Below, piece by piece: positions 1 through 6,564 of a stretch of 7,778 bases of DNA (position 1 is the stretch's first letter; each line of letters begins with the position of its first letter). The position numbers were made by a program, and so were the translations under genes. Origin of the DNA: an uncultured Peptoniphilus sp. (lineage in GTDB: Bacteria > Bacillota > Clostridia > Tissierellales > Peptoniphilaceae). Below the pieces are notes generated by a model. The model worked only from the letters and a program-made list of their open reading frames with translations, did not search any database and was not told the origin of the DNA. Location: assembly GCA_947254665.1 (NCBI GenBank), contig CAMYEJ010000065.1, forward strand, positions 1 to 7,778, read 5' to 3'.

Positions 1-96
1 TTATTATTTTCAAAATGACACTAAAAACGTGTAAATATCAAGGTTTAAAGGTTTTAAGTACTAAAGTGAACCTATTAACTAGATGATAATTTAAAT

Positions 97-123
97 GTGA
101 AAGTTTTATGAAACTTCTTTCAC
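97..123. repeat. Inverted repeat upstream of the ATPase promoter
   Basis: GTGAAAG (97-103) is matched by its exact complement CTTTCAC (117-123) across 13 bases. Nested inside is a second perfect dyad, AAGTTT (101-106), loop TATG, AAACTT (111-116). The two dyads share bases, so in RNA they would be partly alternative hairpins. No T-run follows, so it does not look like a terminator. Its place 11 bases before the proposed -35 box suits a regulator binding site, but no regulator family is recognised. The rest of 1-198 shows no supported gene. Confidence 0.4.
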
Positions 124-134
124 AATCGCCTTTG

Positions 135-163
135 TTGAAGTAAAATTTCCTTAATGTTACAAT
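135..163 (+). promoter_or_regulatory. Probable sigma-A promoter of the calcium ATPase gene
   Basis: A -35 box TTGAAG (135-140) and a -10 box TACAAT (158-163) are separated by exactly 17 bases. They match the vegetative consensus at 4 of 6 and 5 of 6 positions. Transcription would begin near 170, giving a leader of only about 30 bases before the ATG at 199. That leaves no room for a riboswitch in the leader. Confidence 0.6.
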
Positions 164-198
164 GAAATAAGTTATTGAGAAGAAAAATGGGAGGATTT

Positions 199-2901
199 AT
201 GAACTGGTATAACAGAGAAAAAGATGAACTGGTCTCTTATTTTAAAACCGATCTTAAAAATGGACTTAAGAAAGAAGAAATAGATCAGGCGCTTTTAAAA
301 TATGGGAAAAACGAGTTAAAACAGGAGGCAAAGAAACCTTTTATAGAAAAGTTGAAGGATCAATTTTTAGACCCGATGATTATTATCCTTATAATCGCAT
401 CTATTGTTTCTGCTTTCACTGGAGACAAGGTAGAGGCTGTCATAATCATAGCTATCGTTGTGGTTAATGCAATACTTTCTCTTCTTCAAGAGGGAAGAGC
501 TGAGCAAGCCATCGAGGCTCTTCAGAAGATGAGCTCGCCCAAGGCTAAGGTCATCAGGAGTGGACAGCATCTAGAGGTTGAGTCTTCTAACTTAGTTCCT
601 GGAGATTTGGTAATCTTAGAGACGGGAGATATCGTTCCTGCAGATTTAAGAATTATTGAATCTTCTAATTTAAAGATAGACGAATCAAGTTTGACTGGAG
701 AATCTGTTCCTGTTGACAAGAATAGTAAGACCATGGACGAGGCTGAGGTTGGCATTGGCGATAGAGAAAACATCGCTCACTCAAGCACAATAGTAAGCTA
801 TGGTCGTGGTAGAGGAATTGTAATCGCAACGGGACATGATACTGAAATTGGTCATATCGCAACTTCTATTGCTCTAGTGGACAACGAAGCGACACCACTA
901 CAAAAGAAACTTGCTGGACTTTCTAAGACTCTAGGAATTTTAGTAATTGCAATATGCGCAATTGTATTTGCAGTAGGTCTTCTATATAAGAACGAACCTC
1001 TTGAAATGTTTATGACTGCAATTGCCCTTGCTGTTGCTGCAGTGCCAGAAGGACTTCCAGCGATAGTAACCATAGTTCTATCCCTTGGTATGGGTAGAAT
1101 GGCAGAGAAGAATGCAATAGTTAAGAAACTTCTTGCGGTTGAAACACTAGGTACTACAACTGTAATCTGTTCTGATAAGACTGGAACTCTTACACAAAAT
1201 GAAATGACAGTAACCAAAGCCTATGTTGACGGACTTGAAATTGACGTAACAGGAACTGGATACGCTCCTATTGGTGAACTTCTAGTTGGCAAGGAAAAAG
1301 TTTCTGAAATCCAAGACTTAAATGTGCTTACCCATATTGCAGGATTAACTAACGATGCTAGACTTGTGGTAAATGGAGAGAATGTTGAAATTGCAGGAGA
1401 TCCAACTGAAATTGCACTTTTAACATTTGCAGAAAAACAAGATGTAAGCGTAGATAAATTAAATGAAATCTATAAGAGAATAGAAGAGATACCTTTTGAT
1501 TCTGGAAGAAAGATGATGACCACCTTCCACAGATATCCAGACAATGTATATTCTTACACAAAAGGTGCTCCAGATATAATAATAAGACACTCAACAAAGA
1601 TTTTATCTAATGGAAAGATCATCGACTTCACAGACGAAAAGAAGAAGGAAGTCTTAGGAAAGAACAACGAGTTTGCAAGGTCAGCCCTAAGAGTTCTAGC
1701 CTATGCATATAGAACTTTTGACGAAGTACCAAGGGACACAAGCTCTGAAAATATCGAAAACGAAATGATATTCGTAGGTTTAACTGGTATGATTGACCCA
1801 GCTAGGCCAGAGGCGAAGGCAGCTATAAAAGAATGTAAAGAAGCGGGAATAATCCCTGTTATGATTACAGGAGATTACTTCGAAACTGGACTTGCAATTG
1901 CAAAGAATCTTGGAATTGCTGAAGATGAATCTCAAGCAATCGTCGGAGCAGAACTAAATGATATGACTCCAGAAGAGATAAGAGAAATTGTAAAGACCAA
2001 GAGAGTATTCACGAGGGTATCTCCAGAAAATAAAGTACAAATAGTAACCGCCCTTAAAGAAAACGGACATATAACCGCCATGACAGGCGATGGAGTTAAC
2101 GACGCACCAGCAATCAAACGTGCAGACATCGGAATTGCCATGGGAATAACAGGTACCGACGTTGCAAAAAATACTGCTGAAGTAATCTTAACAGACGACA
2201 ACTTCGCAACTATCGTAAACGCAGTTGAAGAAGGAAGGGTAATCTATTCAAATATTAAGAAATTCGTATCCTATCTTCTATCATGTAATATAGGAGAAGT
2301 GCTTGTGGTGTTAATTGCGATTCTTATGAATCTTCCAGTGCCACTACTACCAATCCAACTATTATGGCTAAACCTTGTAACGGATGCTTTCCCAGCACTA
2401 GCGCTTGGAGTTGAAAAAGGTGAAGAAAATATAATGCAAGAGCCACCTAGAGATCCTGCAGAACCGATACTTGATCCAGAAATCAAGATCACAGTTATCG
2501 TTCAATCTGTAGCGATCACAATCGCCACCCTTGGGGCATACCTAATAGGTATCAAGTGGCATGGACAAGAAGGAATCGGACTTGAATACGCAAGAACCAT
2601 GGCATTTGCAACACTTATAACAGCAGAACTTCTAAGATCTTATTCATCAAGATCAATTAGGTACACCCTATTCCATATAGGACCATTTAGCAATAGAAAA
2701 CTTGTGTGGGCAACAGTATTTTCATTTGCCCTAATGCTTGTGGTAATGTATGTACCACACATTAGAGAATTATTTGAACTCGATAGCATAGGAATGAATG
2801 AATGGATAGTCATCATAGTTGCATCAATAATTCCTCTAGTACTTGGAGAAATTCAAAAAGTTTTAAGATTTAAAAAATATCACGACGAATTTGAAAGATA
2901 A
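199..2901 (+). CDS. Calcium-translocating P-type ATPase (SERCA-like, type IIA)
   Basis: This 900-residue membrane pump is expected to use ATP to move Ca2+ out of the cytoplasm. All P-type hallmarks are present: TGES of the actuator domain (166-169), PEGLP in helix M4 (283-287), the phosphorylated Asp326 in DKTGT, KGAPD of the nucleotide domain (455-459), and TGDGVND (629-635). Residues matching both SERCA calcium sites appear conserved: Glu284 in M4, Asn697 and Glu700 in M5, Asn725, Thr728 and Asp729 in M6, and Glu810 in M8. This favours a two-site calcium pump over one-site Listeria-type or Mn2+ enzymes, although specificity is inferred. An in-frame TTG at 175 and ATG at 187 would extend the protein. 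The ATG at 199 is preferred because GGGAGG lies at 189-194 (four-base gap) and the protein then begins MNWYN, as relatives do. The gene has its own promoter and terminator. Codon use changes at about nt 780 (see findings). Confidence 0.93.
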   Translation: MNWYNREKDELVSYFKTDLKNGLKKEEIDQALLKYGKNELKQEAKKPFIEKLKDQFLDPMIIILIIASIVSAFTGDKVEAVIIIAIVVVNAILSLLQEGRAEQAIEALQKMSSPKAKVIRSGQHLEVESSNLVPGDLVILETGDIVPADLRIIESSNLKIDESSLTGESVPVDKNSKTMDEAEVGIGDRENIAHSSTIVSYGRGRGIVIATGHDTEIGHIATSIALVDNEATPLQKKLAGLSKTLGILVIAICAIVFAVGLLYKNEPLEMFMTAIALAVAAVPEGLPAIVTIVLSLGMGRMAEKNAIVKKLLAVETLGTTTVICSDKTGTLTQNEMTVTKAYVDGLEIDVTGTGYAPIGELLVGKEKVSEIQDLNVLTHIAGLTNDARLVVNGENVEIAGDPTEIALLTFAEKQDVSVDKLNEIYKRIEEIPFDSGRKMMTTFHRYPDNVYSYTKGAPDIIIRHSTKILSNGKIIDFTDEKKKEVLGKNNEFARSALRVLAYAYRTFDEVPRDTSSENIENEMIFVGLTGMIDPARPEAKAAIKECKEAGIIPVMITGDYFETGLAIAKNLGIAEDESQAIVGAELNDMTPEEIREIVKTKRVFTRVSPENKVQIVTALKENGHITAMTGDGVNDAPAIKRADIGIAMGITGTDVAKNTAEVILTDDNFATIVNAVEEGRVIYSNIKKFVSYLLSCNIGEVLVVLIAILMNLPVPLLPIQLLWLNLVTDAFPALALGVEKGEENIMQEPPRDPAEPILDPEIKITVIVQSVAITIATLGAYLIGIKWHGQEGIGLEYARTMAFATLITAELLRSYSSRSIRYTLFHIGPFSNRKLVWATVFSFALMLVVMYVPHIRELFELDSIGMNEWIVIIVASIIPLVLGEIQKVLRFKKYHDEFER

Positions 2902-2905
2902 AATT

Positions 2906-2934
2906 AAGTCCTTGGAGAAATCCGAGGACTTTTT
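2906..2934 (+). terminator. Rho-independent terminator after the ATPase gene
   Basis: AAGTCCTTGG (2906-2915) pairs with CCGAGGACTT (2922-2931) over 10 bp with one G-U pair, around the loop AGAAAT. The stem runs into a T-stretch to 2934. It starts four bases after the ATPase stop codon, so it should separate that transcript from the ABC gene. Confidence 0.88.
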
Positions 2935-3003
2935 AATTGCGAAAGTTTTTTTGTACAGTTTTTTGCTGAGTAAAATTATTTAAAAGTTTTTTGAAATAAA
3001 ACA

Positions 3004-3012
3004 TGATAAAAT
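3004..3012 (+). promoter_or_regulatory. Possible extended -10 promoter of the ABC exporter gene
   Basis: TGATAAAAT fits the extended -10 pattern TGnTATAAT with one mismatch, and lies about 37 bases before the ATG at 3049. No good -35 box sits at the right distance; the upstream DNA is A/T tracts. The terminator before it makes a separate promoter likely somewhere in 2935-3030, but this exact site is tentative. Confidence 0.35.
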
Positions 3013-3048
3013 AAAAAAAGAAAAAATCTTGAACTTAAAGGAGAAAAT

Positions 3049-4635
3049 ATGAAAAGTCTTTTGTGGAAAAAGTCCGAAAAACTAACGGGACTTATTGCCG
3101 CCATCTCTCTGTGCATATATGCAATAGCAACAGCCCTCTTCGGAATACTTACAGGTAAACTTATAACTTCAATTTCAGAATCAAACATAGCGGATATGAA
3201 GAGGTATATACTATTGGCAATCACTCTTCTAGTAGTTATATTTATAGCAGCCTATGCGGGTAAATGTGCAGTTCTTTCAAATTCAATTATGAAGATTTGT
3301 AAGTTAAAAAATAGACTTTTCTTTAATGGTATAGGAGAGCCAAGAGGCGTTGCAGTAGATTTGGCAGATTTTACTACGAAATCAAACACAGTTTATAATG
3401 ATTACTTTGTAGGCAGGTGGAACATATTTATTCAGATTAACCTATTTGTTTGTGCTGTTATTGCAATTGTATACATAGATTGGATTATGCTCATAGTCGC
3501 AGTAGTTTCTTCCCTACTTCCAATGGGAGTACCATTATTATTTGGGAAAAAACTTGAAAAACGCTCTGTAAAGTATAATGACGCATCAAACAGTTATTTA
3601 GATTTTGTAACAGATACACTTAGGGGTAGGCTTGAAATTATAAAAAATGATGTAGTACCTATATATGATAAAAAACATATGTATGAAAACATAAATTTCG
3701 AAGAGACACATTTTGACAACGCAACTCTACAAAATTTTGCAGCTTACTTTGGAGAATTGGTAGGAGGAGCATCATTCTTCATTCTATTTGCTATAGGTGG
3801 TCTACTCGTTTATTATAAGAGAATTGAAGTCGGAGGGATACTCGCGTGTATTCAGCTTTTTAACTATTTGGTAAATCCAATTTTAAGAATTTCTGACCTT
3901 ATGAATTATTTAAAAGGAGCTAAACCTATCTACAAAGAACTAACTGAAAAGGCCAAGGAAAAAGAAAAAGTAGGTATTAATTTGCTAGAAGATTTAGATA
4001 GTGGAAACTTGGAACTTAGAAACATTTCCTTCAAGTACAAAGAAGGTCACGAAGATGTGGTGAAGGATTTCTCTGTAAATTTTAAAGACAGGGGAAAATA
4101 TTTAATAGTAGGTAGGAGTGGTTCCGGAAAGTCCACCCTTGCGAAACTGATGACTGGAGAAATTAAACCAAATGAGGGAAATATATTTTTAAACGGCAAG
4201 GATCTTTCAAATTATTCTGACAGCGAAGCTCTAAAATATATTCAATATATAGACCAAAACAGTTATCTATTTAAAGATACCATTGAAAATAATATAACCC
4301 TTTATAGAGATGTGGATGAAGGTAAGATTTCTTCTCTAAAGAACAATCTTTCTATAGAAAATCTCCACTTCGAAGACACCATTAGCGACGAGCTGGGACT
4401 ATCTGGAGGACAGAAATCTCGTATTAATATTGCAAGATCACTGATTAAATCTTCTCCAATCTATATCTTTGATGAGCCAACGGCAGCATTAGACCACGAA
4501 ATTGCAACTTCTGTTATGAAGTATCTTCTAGATATAGACGCAACGATAGTCATAATCTCCCACATGAACGACGAAAATATCAAAGAGATGTTTGACGAAG
4601 TAATAGATCTAAATACAATGAAAAACAAAAACTAA
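3049..4635 (+). CDS. Half-size ABC exporter, fused membrane and ATPase domains
   Basis: This 528-residue protein has an N-terminal membrane domain and a C-terminal nucleotide-binding domain, the layout of ABCB-type exporters that work as dimers. About six hydrophobic segments are visible (roughly 12-34, 53-72, 125-142, 145-166, 235-255 and 260-280). The ATPase domain from about 319 has every motif: Walker A GRSGSGKST (355-363), Q-loop Gln403, signature LSGGQ (451-455), Walker B ending Asp475-Glu476, D-loop ALD (480-482) and H-loop His505. It should be catalytically active. The ATG at 3049 follows AAAGGAG (3037-3043) at a five-base gap. No second half-transporter, peptidase domain or cargo gene adjoins it, so homodimerisation is the simplest guess, and the substrate cannot be told from sequence. 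Export of a peptide, lipid or drug is possible. At 528 residues it is shorter than the usual 570-600, mainly through compact loops. Confidence 0.88.
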   Translation: MKSLLWKKSEKLTGLIAAISLCIYAIATALFGILTGKLITSISESNIADMKRYILLAITLLVVIFIAAYAGKCAVLSNSIMKICKLKNRLFFNGIGEPRGVAVDLADFTTKSNTVYNDYFVGRWNIFIQINLFVCAVIAIVYIDWIMLIVAVVSSLLPMGVPLLFGKKLEKRSVKYNDASNSYLDFVTDTLRGRLEIIKNDVVPIYDKKHMYENINFEETHFDNATLQNFAAYFGELVGGASFFILFAIGGLLVYYKRIEVGGILACIQLFNYLVNPILRISDLMNYLKGAKPIYKELTEKAKEKEKVGINLLEDLDSGNLELRNISFKYKEGHEDVVKDFSVNFKDRGKYLIVGRSGSGKSTLAKLMTGEIKPNEGNIFLNGKDLSNYSDSEALKYIQYIDQNSYLFKDTIENNITLYRDVDEGKISSLKNNLSIENLHFEDTISDELGLSGGQKSRINIARSLIKSSPIYIFDEPTAALDHEIATSVMKYLLDIDATIVIISHMNDENIKEMFDEVIDLNTMKNKN

Positions 4636-4644
4636 AATCCAAAC

Positions 4645-4680
4645 AAAAAGAGATATTCGAAGATGAATATCTCTTATTTT
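4645..4680. terminator. Shared bidirectional terminator between convergent genes
   Basis: AGAGATATTC (4649-4658) and GAATATCTCT (4665-4674) form a perfect 10-bp stem with the loop GAAGAT. On the plus strand it is followed by TATTTTTATT, and on the minus strand by a T-rich run (the A-run at 4645-4649 read in reverse). It lies 13 bases after the ABC stop codon and just beyond the stop codon of the minus-strand alkyltransferase gene, so it can end both transcripts. Confidence 0.85.
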
Positions 4681-5150
4681 TATTCTTTAATTTCAATTTT
4701 TGGATTTTCTAATTTTAAAAGTGAAAGTTTCTTGTCGATTCCTCCGGCGTACCCTGTGAGAGTTCTATTCTTTCCTATGACTCTGTGGCAGGGCATGATG
4801 ATCCAGATTGGATTCTTGCCAAGGGCCATGCCTACAGCCCTACTGGAATTTGCATTTCCAATTGAGTTTGCAATCTCTCCGTAGGTCTTTGTGCTGCCGT
4901 ATGGAATCTTTAAAGTTTCTTCGTAAACTTTTTTCTGAAAATCTGTACCATTTAATTTTATTGGGACATTAAAAGTCTTTCTACTTCCGTTTAAATATTC
5001 TAGAATCTGTGATTTAACTTTCTTAGAAGTTTTATTTTCACTCTTCCTATGAGTTTTTTCTGGAACTAATTTAAGAGCAACTAAATTTTCATCTTCACAG
5101 ATTATTTCCATAAGTCCGAGAGTTGTTTCTAGGTAGTCGTAATTAATCAT
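4680..5150 (-). CDS. ogt: Methylated-DNA--protein-cysteine methyltransferase
   Basis: This 156-residue cytoplasmic enzyme repairs O6-alkylguanine (and O4-alkylthymine) in DNA by moving the alkyl group irreversibly to its own cysteine. The active-site motif is PCHRV with acceptor Cys121, and the following GYAGG (133-137) is typical of the family. The helix-turn-helix region shows IPYGSTKTYGEIA (82-94), with Tyr90 matching the phosphate-rotating tyrosine. SRAVG (103-107) carries Arg104, the expected arginine finger that flips the base. The N-terminal domain is short and ends in a lysine-rich linker (about 31-48); overall length is slightly below typical Ogt/AdaB proteins. No Ada metal-binding or AraC domain is present, so this is a stand-alone repair enzyme, not an adaptive-response regulator. 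The ATG at 5150 overlaps the end of the upstream SLH gene by 8 bases and has a strong ribosome binding site inside that gene, which implies coupled translation. Confidence 0.95.
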   Translation of the reverse strand: MINYDYLETTLGLMEIICEDENLVALKLVPEKTHRKSENKTSKKVKSQILEYLNGSRKTFNVPIKLNGTDFQKKVYEETLKIPYGSTKTYGEIANSIGNANSSRAVGMALGKNPIWIIMPCHRVIGKNRTLTGYAGGIDKKLSLLKLENPKIEIKE

Positions 5151-6414
5151 TCCATTCCACCTCTATTTTTGTATCCTTCGTTACAACGCCGGTGAAGCTA
5201 TCGTTTATAAAGTCGACATTTTTCTCAGCACCATTTACAACGAATTTTTTAAGTTCTACTCCAGCAGGAGGGCTGAGTTTTACGGTGTATCTGTCACCGA
5301 TCTTAACCATATCTTTTTCTACTCTTGCGTACTTGCCGATGACTTCGATACGAGCCATCTCGTTTGACTCTTTCTTCATTATGATGGTGACATTCTTATC
5401 TGATCCATCTATCTCTACAAATGTCTTTTCACTTTTGTATCCATTGTAGTTTACATTTAGAAGGTACTTTCCATTTGTAAGTGTAGATTTATTTACGAAT
5501 GGATTTTGATTTATAGTTAGGGTCGCTCCGTAGATTGGTTTTCCGTCTTCGGAATATACATCTACATTTAAATAAAATTCGTTTCTCTTAGCATTTCTTA
5601 AAACATAACTATCTATCTCTTTTTCAATTGCAATCATTTCTGAAAGATCATCTCTATTTGCAATATCTTCTGCCCTTGAAAGCAGTCTCTTTATATTTTC
5701 GTCTTCATTTCTTAGGTAGTTATAATTTTCTATTAAATATTTTAGTTTCTTTCTTTGATTTTCTGTAGCTTCTGTTACATAACTCTTGCTCTTTTCATCT
5801 TCTGTTATTATTCCAACGGTTTCGATAGGTTTTACCTTTCTCTTGAGATACCCTTCTTTCAAGATTTTTTTGCAAAGAGTTGCAACTTCTGCCCTTGATA
5901 TATATCTTTCTCCTTGGAATGATTTATCTTCATATCCACGGAAAAATCCTGGGAGAAGTTTCAAGGCTTCTTTAAGTTCGTCGTCCATAAATCCAATGTC
6001 GCTATATGAGATGACTTCGCCAGAGTTCATGAATGCTTTTGAAAACATGATTGCAAAATCACGCCTACTCATGAATTCTTGTGGCTTGAAGAAATTGCTA
6101 TCTGTTATATAGCCGAAATTTACTGCTGATCTAATACTATTATAGAACCAATCATTTTTGCTCACGTCCGAGAAATGGATTGGAATTTCGCCATCGGTTG
6201 TTTTGGTGAGCTTAGTAAGAATCATGACCGCTTCACTTCGTTTTACGAATTTATCCGGATCAAAAGTTTTGTTTGGATAGCCCACCATTATATTTTCTTT
6301 TGTGACGTAGTCAATGCTATCCTTTGCCCAATGTCTATCTATATCACGATATGTACTTGCATATGTATTTACAAAAATTAAATAGAATACTATTAAAATG
6401 GTAAATCTTTTCAT
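5143..6414 (-). CDS. Secreted surface protein with three SLH domains
   Basis: This 423-residue protein is predicted to be exported and held on the cell wall. Residues 1-19 form a signal peptide (MKR, a hydrophobic stretch, then TYA before the likely cut). Three S-layer homology domains follow at about 22-69, 81-128 and 137-185. Their TRAE-like motifs read KRSE, SRRD and SRAE; such domains bind secondary cell-wall polysaccharide. A charged, probably helical segment spans about 205-280. Next is a beta-rich domain (about 280-350) with the look of a carboxypeptidase-regulatory-like fold (DGKPIYGATLTI, then TNGKYLLNV). The last 70 residues resemble divergent InlB B-repeats (FVVNG, then VTKDTKIEVEW). 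No enzyme motif is seen, so a structural or adhesive role is an inference. The ATG at 6414 is chosen because AGGTGA precedes it and it begins the signal peptide; an in-frame TTG at 6459 and ATG at 6450 would add 12-15 residues before it. It is the first gene of a unit with ogt. Confidence 0.87.
   Translation of the reverse strand: MKRFTILIVFYLIFVNTYASTYRDIDRHWAKDSIDYVTKENIMVGYPNKTFDPDKFVKRSEAVMILTKLTKTTDGEIPIHFSDVSKNDWFYNSIRSAVNFGYITDSNFFKPQEFMSRRDFAIMFSKAFMNSGEVISYSDIGFMDDELKEALKLLPGFFRGYEDKSFQGERYISRAEVATLCKKILKEGYLKRKVKPIETVGIITEDEKSKSYVTEATENQRKKLKYLIENYNYLRNEDENIKRLLSRAEDIANRDDLSEMIAIEKEIDSYVLRNAKRNEFYLNVDVYSEDGKPIYGATLTINQNPFVNKSTLTNGKYLLNVNYNGYKSEKTFVEIDGSDKNVTIIMKKESNEMARIEVIGKYARVEKDMVKIGDRYTVKLSPPAGVELKKFVVNGAEKNVDFINDSFTGVVTKDTKIEVEWND
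5158..5164 (-). promoter_or_regulatory. Ribosome binding site of ogt inside the SLH gene
   Basis: Read on the minus strand this is AGAGGTG, seven bases before the ogt ATG at 5150. It lies within the last codons of the SLH gene, so ribosomes finishing that gene end almost on top of the ogt start. It supports the chosen ogt start and coupling of the two genes. Confidence 0.7.
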
Positions 6415-6418
6415 TTTA

Positions 6419-6424
6419 TCACCT
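6419..6424 (-). promoter_or_regulatory. Ribosome binding site deciding the SLH protein start
   Basis: On the minus strand AGGTGA lies four bases before the ATG at 6414. The longer alternative starts at 6450 and 6459 lack an equally good site, and they would put a charged extension in front of the signal peptide. Confidence 0.6.
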
Positions 6425-6482
6425 AGTACTATATTAACTGTTTTTTTCATCAAAATCAAATAAATGAAGTTTACAAAAATCT

Positions 6483-6488
6483 ATTGTA
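6483..6488 (-). promoter_or_regulatory. Tentative -10 box for the SLH-ogt unit
   Basis: TACAAT on the minus strand (5 of 6 to consensus) lies about 70 bases before the SLH start. The best -35 at 17 bases is the poor TTAAAG (6511-6506). A second TACAAT (6494-6489) and a TATAAA (6505-6500) lie nearby, so the exact promoter cannot be fixed. One is expected here because pta runs the other way. Confidence 0.25.
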
Positions 6489-6512
6489 ATTGTAAAAAAT
6501 TTATACTTTAAC

Positions 6513-6541
6513 TTGACGGAATCCTTCAGTAGTTCTAACAT
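6513..6541 (+). promoter_or_regulatory. Probable promoter of pta
   Basis: TTGACG (6513-6518, 5 of 6 to consensus) and TAACAT (6536-6541, 4 of 6) are separated by 17 bases. Transcription would start near 6548, leaving a very short leader of under 20 bases before pta. A TATACT at 6502-6507 is a possible second -10 box but lacks a suitable -35. Confidence 0.5.
6514..6528. repeat. Imperfect dyad overlapping the pta promoter
   Basis: TGACGGA and TCCTTCA flank a central A at 6521; six of the seven positions are complementary. The dyad covers most of the proposed -35 box and the start of the spacer, a usual place for a repressor operator. It could be chance; no matching regulator gene is in the window. 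Confidence 0.3.
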
Positions 6542-6564
6542 AGTATTGGAACAAGGAGGTATAT

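Noticed and set aside
3..86. Frame open from the window edge on the plus strand, with an ATG at 15, ending at 86
   Set aside because: Under 30 codons, no ribosome binding site, no recognisable sequence; it could be the tail of an upstream gene but nothing supports that.
175..198. Longer ATPase starting from TTG at 175 or ATG at 187
   Set aside because: The GGGAGG ribosome binding site at 189-194 serves the ATG at 199, and the protein then starts like relatives. The proposed transcription start near 170 would leave almost no leader for a TTG start.
1..198. Metal-sensing riboswitch (yybP-ykoY type) ahead of the ATPase
   Set aside because: Such elements occur before some P-type ATPases, but the predicted leader is only about 30 bases and I cannot find the conserved paired core here.
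852..1217. 121-codon open frame on the minus strand inside the ATPase gene
   Set aside because: It lies opposite the conserved PEGLP and DKTGT regions, has no ribosome binding site, and has a composition typical of an antisense shadow.
4663..4884. 73-codon plus-strand frame opposite ogt, starting in the terminator loop
   Set aside because: It begins inside the terminator hairpin and covers the conserved PCHRV region of ogt in antisense.
5786..6112. 108-codon open frame on the plus strand opposite the SLH gene
   Set aside because: It mirrors the SLH coding frame, lacks initiation signals, and its product is a low-complexity Ser/Leu-rich sequence.
6424..6431. 8-base perfect palindrome TAGTACTA beside the SLH ribosome binding site
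   Set aside because: Short palindromes of this size are common by chance in AT-rich DNA, and nothing else supports a site.
6415..6459. Start of the SLH protein at TTG 6459 or ATG 6450
   Set aside because: It would put 12-15 extra residues with charges in front of a normal signal peptide, and AGGTGA supports the ATG at 6414.
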